Of a DNA stretch of 20,826 nt, positions 1 through 6,746 are shown in pieces. Within the stretch, counting starts at the first letter, position 1, and each line of letters starts with the position of its first letter. Under the pieces are notes generated by a model. It was given only the letters and a program-made list of their open reading frames with translations. It was not told the origin of the DNA and searched no databases. The stretch is from Sutterella sp. (GTDB taxonomy: Bacteria > Pseudomonadota > Gammaproteobacteria > Burkholderiales > Burkholderiaceae_F), in contig DYBN01000042.1 in the NCBI GenBank assembly GCA_019418605.1, positions 1 through 20,826 on the forward strand. The letters run 5' to 3'. The translations under genes and the position numbers were made by a program.

Positions 1-597
1 TTTTCGGCCGACCACAACGAGCGGCTCGAATTCCTGGGCGACTCGGTTTTGAACTGCGTCATCGGGTACGCTCTGTTTGAGCGCGACAAGCACTTTACCG
101 AGGGCGTGCTCTCGCGCGCTCGCGCCAATCTTGTCTGCGAGAAGGCGCTCAATGAAATCGCCCGCGAAATCGACATCGGCTCCTTTGTTTACCTGGGCGA
201 CGGAGAAATCAAGACCGGAGGCGTCAGGCGTCCCTCAATTCTGGCCGATGCCTGCGAGGCTGTTTTTGGCGCCGTGTTTCTCGACGGCGGCTTTGACAAG
301 GCCCGCGATGTGATCCTGCGCCTGTACGAGCCGATTCTTACGAGCGCGGCCATGGCCCACGAGCGCCTTGACAAGGATGCCAAGACGAAGCTGCAGGAAC
401 ACCTGCAGGGGCTTCGCTACCCGCTGCCCGAGTACAAGGTGGTGAACATCAGCGGCGCCTCGCACAAGCAGACCTTTTTCTGCGCCTGCTCGGTGGAGCG
501 CCTTGGCATTGAAGAGCGCGGCAAGGGCACAAGCCGCCGCGCAGCCGAGCAGGCCGCAGCCGAAAAAGTGCTTGAAAAGCTTCTTGCCGACGGATAG
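1..597 (+). CDS. rnc: Ribonuclease III, 5'-truncated by window edge
   Basis: Endonuclease that cuts double-stranded RNA, processing rRNA precursors and some mRNAs in the cytoplasm. The reading frame is open from base 1 and begins inside the family signature HNERLEFLGDSVL; this contains the conserved catalytic Glu and Asp. A second metal-binding pair follows in DACEAVFGAVFLDGGF. The C-terminal about 70 residues form the double-stranded RNA-binding domain, from KLQEHLQGL to the conserved GKGTSRRAAEQAAAEKVL. Compared with the E. coli protein about 35 N-terminal residues are missing because the window starts inside the gene; the TTG at 49 is an internal codon, not a start. The gene is followed by era after 47 nt, the usual rnc-era pair in proteobacteria. 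Identification is firm; only the 5' end is unknown. Confidence 0.97.
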   Translation, partial: FSADHNERLEFLGDSVLNCVIGYALFERDKHFTEGVLSRARANLVCEKALNEIAREIDIGSFVYLGDGEIKTGGVRRPSILADACEAVFGAVFLDGGFDKARDVILRLYEPILTSAAMAHERLDKDAKTKLQEHLQGLRYPLPEYKVVNISGASHKQTFFCACSVERLGIEERGKGTSRRAAEQAAAEKVLEKLLADG

Positions 598-617
598 CTC
601 CGTCATTCGTCAGAAGA

Positions 618-635
618 GGGGGCTTTGCCGCCCCC
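618..635 (+). other. GC hairpin in the rnc-era spacer
   Basis: GGGGGC at 618-623 pairs with GCCCCC at 630-635 around a 6-nt loop. There is no following T-run, so it is not an intrinsic terminator. It ends 9 nt before the era ATG and its 5' arm overlaps the only purine-rich, Shine-Dalgarno-like tract (AGAAGAGGGG) upstream of era, so it could affect era translation or be an mRNA processing site. The pairing is seen directly; the role is inference. Confidence 0.5.
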
Positions 636-644
636 GCAACCGTT

Positions 645-1673
645 ATGACCGATGTAAAGTCAACCGATCAAACAGAGCCTCTTTGCGAGGAAAAGGCCGG
701 GCAGGAGGCCCGGCCGCAGAGCGATCCGGCCTTTGAGGCGATGCTCTCCGGCGCCTTGGGCTCGACAGGCGCGCAGAGAAAGTTCGCAGAGAATTTTCGC
801 TGCGGCTATGTGGCCGTCGTCGGCCGTCCCAATGTGGGCAAGTCCACGCTCATCAACGCCATGGTGGGCGAGAAGGTCTCGATTACTTCCAAAAAGCCCC
901 AGACAACGCGCGACCGCGTGCTCGGCGTTGTGACCGACGAGGATGCGCAGATTGTCTTTGTCGACACGCCGGGCTTTCAGTCGCGCTACAGCTCGCAACT
1001 ATTAAAGCGCATGAACCGCACCGTGCGCAGCGCTCTTGCCGATGTCGACTGCGTGCTCTTTGTGATCGACGCAGCCGGCTGGAAGGCCGACGACATGGAG
1101 GTTTTAAAGCTCATCGATCCCAAGGCCGACAACGTCATCCTGGTGCTCAACAAAATCGATCTCGTCCGCGACAAGAAGCGGCTGCTGCCGCTGATGGCCG
1201 ACTCGATGAAGCGTTTTCCCTTTAGCGCCATCGTGCCGGTAAGCGCCGAGAAGGCAAGAATGCTTGACGATCTTGCTGGCGAAATCAAAAAGCACCTGCC
1301 TGTGTCTGCTCCTTATTTCGATCCAGATCTCTTCACCGACAAGTCGCCGCGGTTCATGGTGGCCGAGACGATTCGCGAAAAAGCCTTCAGGCTTCTGGGA
1401 GACGAACTTCCCTACGGCGTTGCGGTGATGATCGAGTCCTGGCAGGAAGACGACGAGCATGCCGAGATCACGGCCGCGCTCATCGTCGAGCGCGAAAGCC
1501 ACAAGCCCATCGTCATCGGCGAGCACGGCGCCAAGCTGCGCGAAATCGGCCGCCTGGCGCGCGCCGACGTCTCAAAGCTTCTGGGAAAGCGCGTGCATCT
1601 TGAAATCTGGGTGCGCGTGCGCAAGGGGTGGAGCGACGACGCCCGCGTGCTGAAGTCGCTCGGCTACGAATAG
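645..1673 (+). CDS. era: GTPase Era
   Basis: Essential GTPase that binds the 3' end of 16S rRNA and helps 30S subunit maturation. The G motifs are all present: G1 GRPNVGKST (residues 60-68), G3 DTPG, G4 NKID and G5 SAEKA. The C-terminal KH RNA-binding domain is recognisable in GEHGAKLREIGRLAR and ends with RVRKGWSDDARVLKSLGYE, typical of the family. At 342 residues it is about 40 longer than E. coli Era (301): the extra part is a hydrophilic N-terminal stretch before FRCGYVAVVG. An ATG at 741 is an alternative start that would give 310 residues, but its GAGG lies only 2 nt upstream, so the start is uncertain. recO follows after 3 nt, suggesting co-transcription and perhaps translational coupling. 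Confidence 0.95.
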   Translation: MTDVKSTDQTEPLCEEKAGQEARPQSDPAFEAMLSGALGSTGAQRKFAENFRCGYVAVVGRPNVGKSTLINAMVGEKVSITSKKPQTTRDRVLGVVTDEDAQIVFVDTPGFQSRYSSQLLKRMNRTVRSALADVDCVLFVIDAAGWKADDMEVLKLIDPKADNVILVLNKIDLVRDKKRLLPLMADSMKRFPFSAIVPVSAEKARMLDDLAGEIKKHLPVSAPYFDPDLFTDKSPRFMVAETIREKAFRLLGDELPYGVAVMIESWQEDDEHAEITAALIVERESHKPIVIGEHGAKLREIGRLARADVSKLLGKRVHLEIWVRVRKGWSDDARVLKSLGYE

Positions 1674-1676
1674 AGC

Positions 1677-2606
1677 ATGACTGCCGAGCAAGTCGACCCT
1701 GCCGCAGGACATCCTAGTTGTCTTCCTGCTGCCGATGCTGCGGAAACGGCTGCAAAGAGCGGCAGCGAGTCTGGTTCTTCGGCACCAGCCAAAACGGGTG
1801 CGAAGAAGACGTCCGAAGCCGACGCTGACGCCGACGGGCAGGTGAGCCAGGCCGACATTCTTTTGTCGGCATCCCTGGGAAAACCCCGGGCTCCGATGGT
1901 GCGGGCAAGAAGCGAGCGCGCCTACATTCTTGCGCTCTGGCCCTGGCGCGAGACAAGCGTCATTGCCGAACTATTGACCGCGCGTCACGGCAGGGTAGCC
2001 GTGACGGTCAAGGGCGCCAAGCGCCCCGGCGGAAAGTTTCGCGGCCTTATCAATGCATTTACGCCGCTGCTGGTGAATTTCTCCGGTTCGGGCGAAGTTA
2101 AAAACCTCACGGACGCCAAATGGCTCGGAGGGCTGCCGGCAATTGCGCCCGAGGCATTGGTTTCAGCGTTTTACGTCAACGAGCTCGTCATGCGGCTCAC
2201 GGTGCGCGAAGACCCCTGCGAGGAACTTTTTGGCGCCTACGAAGACGTGCTCGGGGCCCTTGCCTCGGAAAAAGGACTGGGGCTGCAGAGGGCGCTTCGA
2301 ATTTTTGAAGTGAAGCTGCTGCGCGTGCTTGGCTGGGGACAGAGCGCCAAGGAAGAGGAGCTCGCGCGCGACGATCTTTTTTGGATCGTGCGAAACGGCG
2401 AACTCAAAAGCGTCGATGCACTGGCCTCGGGCGAAGCCGGCGTACCGGCGGACGTTGCCCGCGCCATCGTTTCCTGCCGCTTTGACAACGCGGCCGACAT
2501 CCGCGGCTCGCGCGACGTTCTGCGCGAGATAATCGGCTACTATGTTGGCGACCGAGGACTCAACACCCGCTCGACAATGGCCAGATGGGCCGGCTTTTCT
2601 CCGTGA
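1677..2606 (+). CDS. recO: DNA repair protein RecO
   Basis: Recombination mediator that acts with RecF/RecR to load RecA on SSB-coated gaps. The N-terminal OB-fold is recognisable in RSERAYILALWPWRETSVIAEL followed by HGRVAVTVKGAKRPGGKFRG, and the alpha-helical C-terminal part contains the ELVMRLTVREDPCEELF stretch common to the family. The first 73 residues are an Ala/Ser/Asp-rich, low-complexity extension not expected in RecO (E. coli 242 residues; here 309). An internal ATG at 1896 (MVRARSERAY) would give a standard-length 236-residue protein, but neither start has a strong Shine-Dalgarno. It follows era after 3 nt, the common rnc-era-recO order. The C-terminus lacks an evident zinc-binding Cys cluster. 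Confidence 0.9.
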   Translation: MTAEQVDPAAGHPSCLPAADAAETAAKSGSESGSSAPAKTGAKKTSEADADADGQVSQADILLSASLGKPRAPMVRARSERAYILALWPWRETSVIAELLTARHGRVAVTVKGAKRPGGKFRGLINAFTPLLVNFSGSGEVKNLTDAKWLGGLPAIAPEALVSAFYVNELVMRLTVREDPCEELFGAYEDVLGALASEKGLGLQRALRIFEVKLLRVLGWGQSAKEEELARDDLFWIVRNGELKSVDALASGEAGVPADVARAIVSCRFDNAADIRGSRDVLREIIGYYVGDRGLNTRSTMARWAGFSP

Positions 2607-2692
2607 CCGGCTCCGGGATGCGAGAAGAGAAGGCGCGGCGGCTTGAGTGCGGTCACGTGTTTTTCTGTGGAATCCCCAAAAAACAAGTTCCT

Positions 2693-3712
2693 ATGCTCGG
2701 CCCCGTCGTTTGCGATATTGCATCCACCCGTCTTACGCCGCACGAAAAGGAGCGCATCGCGCATCCTTTGGTCGGCATGGTGATTCTTTTTACGCGCAAC
2801 TATGAAAGTCCCGAACAGTTGTCGCGTCTTTGCAGTGAAATTCATGCCGCAAAGCCCGGCGTTCTGATTGCCGTGGATCACGAAGGCGGCCGCGTGCAGC
2901 GCTTTCGCGAGGGTTTCACCGAGATACCCGCGATGCATGACTACGGCGCGATGTATGCCTCCGACCCCGAGGCGGCCGCGCGCGCCCTGACGGCTGCCGG
3001 TTATGTTCTTGCCGCGGAGCTGCGCTCGTGCGGCGTGGACTTTTCCTTTGCGCCGGTGCTCGATCTTGACTGGGGGCGAAGCCGCATCATCGGCGAGCGC
3101 TCCTTTGCGCTTGACCCGCGGGTTGTCACGCGCCTTGCGCGCGCCGTGAGCCAGGGCATGCTCATGGCGGGCATGGCCAACTGCGGAAAGCACTTCCCTG
3201 GCCACGGATGGGCGCAGGCCGACAGCCACGTGGCGCTGCCCGTTGACGACAGGGCGGCCGAGCGCATAGAACTAGCCGACGCCAAGCCCTACCGGTGGCT
3301 TGGCATCGGACTTGCCTCGGTCATGACCGCCCACATCGTTTACCCGGCCTTTGATTCAGAGCCCGCAACGTTTTCATCCGTGATTCTCAAGGGGCTTCTT
3401 AGAGACAAGCTGGGCTTTGCGGGGTTTGTGTTTTCCGACGATCTGTCGATGCAGGGCGCAAAAAACGCCGGGACGTATCTTGAGCGCGCGCAAAAAGCGC
3501 TTGCCGCGGGCTGCGACGGGCTCATCTGCTGCAACGCGCCCGAAGAAGTCGACGCGCTTTTGTCCGAGCTCGACTTCAAGGCTGATGACGCATGGCGCGA
3601 ACGCGCGGCTCTTCTGGTTCCGCGCGGGAGCATCCCCGCACGCGCAGAGCTTGAAAAGTCCCTTGTCTACCGCAAGGCCCGCGAGCTCATGCGCATCACG
3701 CAAGCGCTATAG
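2693..3712 (+). CDS. nagZ: Beta-N-acetylhexosaminidase NagZ
   Basis: Cytoplasmic glycoside hydrolase family 3 enzyme that removes GlcNAc from anhydromuropeptides during peptidoglycan recycling. Visible motifs, numbered from this start: VDHEGGRVQRFREGF (about 62-76), the KHFPGHG loop (166-172) followed by DSH (177-179) with the catalytic His, and FSDDLSM with the nucleophile region Asp249/Asp250. The start at 2693 (MLGPVVCDIAST) was chosen because it matches the E. coli N-terminus and length (341 versus 339 here). The frame stays open upstream to ATGs at 2618 and 2585, which would add 25 or 36 unlike residues; no start has a good Shine-Dalgarno. In many betaproteobacteria pdxJ and acpS lie between recO and nagZ; here they are absent. 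Confidence 0.93.
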   Translation: MLGPVVCDIASTRLTPHEKERIAHPLVGMVILFTRNYESPEQLSRLCSEIHAAKPGVLIAVDHEGGRVQRFREGFTEIPAMHDYGAMYASDPEAAARALTAAGYVLAAELRSCGVDFSFAPVLDLDWGRSRIIGERSFALDPRVVTRLARAVSQGMLMAGMANCGKHFPGHGWAQADSHVALPVDDRAAERIELADAKPYRWLGIGLASVMTAHIVYPAFDSEPATFSSVILKGLLRDKLGFAGFVFSDDLSMQGAKNAGTYLERAQKALAAGCDGLICCNAPEEVDALLSELDFKADDAWRERAALLVPRGSIPARAELEKSLVYRKARELMRITQAL

Positions 3713-3756
3713 TGCACTACAACACCTGCTTTTAAGGCGCAATCATCCGCTGCTCT

Positions 3757-3778
3757 CGGTCCGTTTTTTTTCGGACCG
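3757..3778 (+). repeat. Inverted repeat with an eight-T loop, nagZ-pncB spacer
   Basis: CGGTCCG at 3757-3763 and CGGACCG at 3772-3778 are perfect reverse complements separated by eight T. The T-run is in the loop rather than after the stem, so it does not fit a standard terminator in either direction. It may be an operator, an mRNA 3'-end structure for nagZ, or a degraded terminator. The rest of the 102-nt spacer shows no convincing promoter. Confidence 0.5.
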
Positions 3779-3814
3779 CCAATTGCCGTACGCCAAGATG
3801 TCGGCCATTCATAC

Positions 3815-4993
3815 ATGATCATTCAATCGCTTCTTGACACCGATCTCTACAAATTCACCATGATGCAGTGCGTGCTGCATCAGTTCCCCGGCGCAAACTG
3901 CACCTACCGCTTTCGCTGCCGCACCGAGGGCATCGATCTGAGTCCCTTTGCCGAGGAGATTCAAGACGAGATCGATCATCTGTGTTCGCTTGCGCTGCGC
4001 GAAGACGAACTCGACTATCTGCGCAGCCTGCGCTTTATCAAGCCCGATTTCGTTGAATTTTTAAGCTTGTTTCACCTCAAGAACAAGTACGTGCGCGTGC
4101 GCCGCGACAGCACGGCCTCCGCGGGCCTTGACATCACGGTCGAGGGACCGTGGCTGCACACGATTCTTTTTGAAATACCGGTGCTTGCCATTGTCAACGA
4201 GGTGTACTTCCGGCACCTGATGCCCGAGCCCGATGTCGCCGAGGGCATGCGGCGGCTGCGCAAAAAAATCGCCATGGCCGTCAATGAGCCCGACAACGCC
4301 AACCTCAAGATCAGCGATTTCGGGACGCGGCGCCGGTTTTCCTGCCGCTGGCAGAGGCGCGTGATCGAAACGCTCATCGAGGAGATGGGGCGCGACATCT
4401 TTTCGGGCACGAGCAACGTCATGTACGCCCGCGACTTCGGCCTCATCCCGATGGGCACCATGGCGCACGAATATCTGCAGGCCTGCCAGGCGCTCGGCCC
4501 GCGTCTGCGCGACAGCCAGACCTACGGCTTTCAGATGTGGGCCAAGGAGTACAGGGGAGACCTGGGCATCGCGCTTGCCGACGTCTACGGCACGGAGCCC
4601 TTCCTCAAGGACTTCGACATGTACTTCTGCAAGCTCTTTGACGGCGCGCGGCACGATTCGGGCGATCCCTTCGTCTGGGGCGAGCGCATGATCGAGCACT
4701 ATGCCGCCAACAAGTGCGACCCGCGCAGCAAGACGCTCATCTTCTCGGACTCTCTGACGTTTCCGCGCATCATCGAGCTCTACCGGCGCTTCAATCACCG
4801 CATCCGCATGGGCTTTGGAATCGGCACCAACCTCATGAACGATCTCGGTCCGAAGCCGCTTAACATCGTCATGAAGATGGTGCGCTGCAACGGGCAGCCC
4901 GTGGCCAAGATTTCAGACGCTCCCGGCAAGGGGATGTGCGAGGACGAAACCTATCTGGCCTACCTCAAGCAGGTCTTCGGCATCACGTCTTGA
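3815..4993 (+). CDS. pncB: Nicotinate phosphoribosyltransferase
   Basis: Converts nicotinate and PRPP to nicotinate mononucleotide with ATP hydrolysis, the entry step of NAD salvage (Preiss-Handler pathway). The N-terminus LLDTDLYKFTMMQ, the ISDFGTRRRFS loop and the segment GTMAHEYLQACQ are family hallmarks; His218 in the last corresponds to the phosphorylated active-site His of enterobacterial PncB. The PRPP-binding region DSGDPFVWGE and the late GFGIGTNLMND stretch are also present. Length 392 is normal (E. coli 400). The ATG at 3815 is the first in-frame start and gives the standard N-terminus, but has no clear Shine-Dalgarno. A six-codon mini-ORF (3798-3818) ends across the start codon, ATGA, which might couple translation. 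Confidence 0.95.
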   Translation: MIIQSLLDTDLYKFTMMQCVLHQFPGANCTYRFRCRTEGIDLSPFAEEIQDEIDHLCSLALREDELDYLRSLRFIKPDFVEFLSLFHLKNKYVRVRRDSTASAGLDITVEGPWLHTILFEIPVLAIVNEVYFRHLMPEPDVAEGMRRLRKKIAMAVNEPDNANLKISDFGTRRRFSCRWQRRVIETLIEEMGRDIFSGTSNVMYARDFGLIPMGTMAHEYLQACQALGPRLRDSQTYGFQMWAKEYRGDLGIALADVYGTEPFLKDFDMYFCKLFDGARHDSGDPFVWGERMIEHYAANKCDPRSKTLIFSDSLTFPRIIELYRRFNHRIRMGFGIGTNLMNDLGPKPLNIVMKMVRCNGQPVAKISDAPGKGMCEDETYLAYLKQVFGITS

Positions 4994-5059
4994 TGCCCGC
5001 GTGCGGGAGACTACCTAAGTTTTTCTCTCTAGAAATGTAAAGATTTTAAAATTTTTAGC

Positions 5060-5065
5060 TAAAAT
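5060..5065 (+). promoter_or_regulatory. Possible -10 element in AT-rich spacer upstream of the antiporter gene
   Basis: The spacer 5016-5070 is strikingly AT-rich against its GC-rich neighbours and contains TAAAAT at 5060-5065. No good -35 hexamer lies 16-18 nt upstream (5037-5042 reads GTAAAG). This is a plausible promoter region only. Confidence 0.25.
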
Positions 5066-5134
5066 CAAGCGCGTTTGACGGCCTTGCCCTTTCCCGCGTG
5101 CAGGGCTCTTGGCTACCACAGGGAGACTCTTCAA

Positions 5135-6544
5135 GTGAACCTTGCAAAAATTCTGGCGGCGGCTGCGGCGGCAGGCGCGCCGGCGCTTGCGTCGGCCGCC
5201 TCGCTCAACGGCGCTGATCTTTCCATCATCTGGGCGCTGCCCTTTGCCGGCATTTTGCTGAGCATTGCGCTCTGTCCGCTGATTGTTCCGCACTTCTGGC
5301 ACAACCACTTTGGCAAAGTGGCGGTTTTCTGGGGCCTTTGCTGCGTGGTGCCTCTTTATCTGAGCTATGAGGCAAGCGTTGCCACCGGTGCGGTCGCGCA
5401 CGCCATCATCGGCGACTACATCCCGTTTCTGCTCTTTGTCGGAGCCTTGTTCGTGGCCGCCGGCGGCATTCACATCCGCGGCAGCTTCGTGGGCAAACCC
5501 ATCGTAAATGCAGGCTTTCTTCTTGTGGGCGCCTTCTTTGCCAATATCATGGGCACGACCGGCGCGGCGATGCTCCTCATCCGTCCGCTCATTGCCGCCA
5601 ATGAGGGCCGCCACTACAAGATGCACACGTTTGTCTTTTTCATCTTCATCGTGGCCAACATCGGCGGCTGCCTGACTCCGCTGGGAGATCCGCCTCTGTT
5701 CATGGGCTTTTTAAGAGGCGTCGAGTTCTTCTGGACGACATGGCATCTGCTGCCGCCCCTGCTGCTTGTGCTGGCAATCCTGCTTGCGGTCTACCTTGTC
5801 ATCGACACCTGCTGCTACAAGAAGGAGCTGCGCGAAGGGCTTTTCGTGCAGAACACGGATCAAACGACCAAATTTGCCATTGACGGCGGCATCAACTTTT
5901 TGTGGCTGCTGGGCATTGTCTGCACGGTTTTGATGAGCGGCATCTGGAATCCGGGCGTCAGCTTCAACGTGCTTAGCGTCGAGCTCTCCCTGCAGGGGAT
6001 CACCCGTGATGCGCTCTTTGTGGTCTTTGCGATTTTGTCGCTTGCAACGACGCCCAAGTCCGCCCGCGAAGCCAATCAGTTCAACTTCGCTCCGATCCTT
6101 GAAGTGGCCAAGCTCTTCTTCGGCATCTTCCTTTGCATCGTGCCGGTGCTCGAGATGCTGCGCGCGGGCGAGCACGGCGCCTTTGCGCCGCTTGTGGCCA
6201 TGGTGACGAATGAAGCCGGCGAATTCAACAACCAGATGTTCTTCTGGCTCACCGGGTCGCTCTCGTCGGTGCTTGACAACACGCCCACCTATCTGGCCTT
6301 CTTCAATCTTGCAGGGGGCGATGCTGCAACGCTGATGACCGTGCACAGCCATACCCTGATGGCCGTCTCGATGGGCGCCGTGTTTATGGGAGCCGTGACC
6401 TACATCGGCAACGCCCCCAACTTCATGGTGCTTAGCATCGCGCAGGAGCGCGGCATCAAGATGCCGTCGTTCCTTGGCTATGTCGCTTGGTCGGTGTGCA
6501 TTCTTTTCCCGACGTTCTTTATCGCGGACATGATTTTCCTTTAA
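5135..6544 (+). CDS. Ion-transporter-superfamily sodium:proton antiporter (CitMHS_2/NhaD-like)
   Basis: Polytopic inner-membrane protein of 469 residues with about 11-13 hydrophobic segments. The blocks WALPFAGILLSIALCPL, HFGKVAVFW, IMGTTGAAMLLIRPLIAAN, NIGGCLTPLGDPPLFMGF and, late, SVLDNTPTYLAFFN with TYIGNAPNFMV match the family usually annotated as sodium:proton antiporter or putative citrate transporter in betaproteobacteria. The two loops LTPLGDPP and YIGNAPN resemble the paired substrate/ion-binding hairpins of this superfamily. I chose the GTG at 5135 because GGGAGA lies 8 nt upstream (5121-5126); the longer in-frame start at 5075 is a TTG without Shine-Dalgarno. The first 24 residues are Ala-rich and could be a signal sequence. 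The substrate cannot be decided from sequence. A terminator follows, so it appears to be its own transcription unit. Confidence 0.85.
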   Translation: MNLAKILAAAAAAGAPALASAASLNGADLSIIWALPFAGILLSIALCPLIVPHFWHNHFGKVAVFWGLCCVVPLYLSYEASVATGAVAHAIIGDYIPFLLFVGALFVAAGGIHIRGSFVGKPIVNAGFLLVGAFFANIMGTTGAAMLLIRPLIAANEGRHYKMHTFVFFIFIVANIGGCLTPLGDPPLFMGFLRGVEFFWTTWHLLPPLLLVLAILLAVYLVIDTCCYKKELREGLFVQNTDQTTKFAIDGGINFLWLLGIVCTVLMSGIWNPGVSFNVLSVELSLQGITRDALFVVFAILSLATTPKSAREANQFNFAPILEVAKLFFGIFLCIVPVLEMLRAGEHGAFAPLVAMVTNEAGEFNNQMFFWLTGSLSSVLDNTPTYLAFFNLAGGDAATLMTVHSHTLMAVSMGAVFMGAVTYIGNAPNFMVLSIAQERGIKMPSFLGYVAWSVCILFPTFFIADMIFL

Positions 6545-6573
6545 TCGGAAGGTCTTTAAAAGTCCCTTGATCC

Positions 6574-6614
6574 AGGCCGGTTCCCAAACGACGGGGCCGG
6601 TCTGTTGTATTTTT
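6574..6614 (+). terminator. Rho-independent terminator of the antiporter gene
   Basis: AGGCCGGTTCC (6574-6584) pairs with GGGGCCGGTCT (6593-6603), 11 pairs with three G-T wobbles, loop of 8 nt, then an imperfect T tract ending in five T at 6610-6614. It lies 30 nt past the antiporter stop codon. Confidence 0.6.
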
Positions 6615-6682
6615 GGTCACGTTTTGTTTTCGCTAAGTCCTTGATTTTATTGGGTGAAGAAATTTCTTTGTCCGAGCCCCTC

Positions 6683-6710
6683 TTGGCGGTGCGGCGCCGT
6701 TGGATAGAAT
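6683..6710 (+). promoter_or_regulatory. Sigma70-type promoter of the autotransporter gene
   Basis: TTGGCG at 6683-6688 and TAGAAT at 6705-6710 are separated by 16 nt. Transcription would start near 6717, giving a short 30-nt leader with AAGGA (6736-6740) 6 nt before the GTG start at 6747. It stands just after the upstream terminator, which supports independent transcription. Confidence 0.6.
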
Positions 6711-6746
6711 CCGCGGCTTTTTCAACCCTTCATACAAGGACAGATC

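Noticed and set aside
3798..3818. Six-codon ORF MSAIHT ending over the pncB start (ATGA)
   Set aside because: Without a Shine-Dalgarno or notable codons it may be chance; kept only as a note in the pncB entry.
4996..5007. CCCG-CGTG-CGGG hairpin after pncB
   Set aside because: Only 4 bp with no directly following T-run; too weak to call a terminator.
5075..5134. Longer start (TTG) for the antiporter gene
   Set aside because: No Shine-Dalgarno, while GTG 5135 has GGGAGA at correct spacing and gives an N-terminus directly preceding the first membrane segment.
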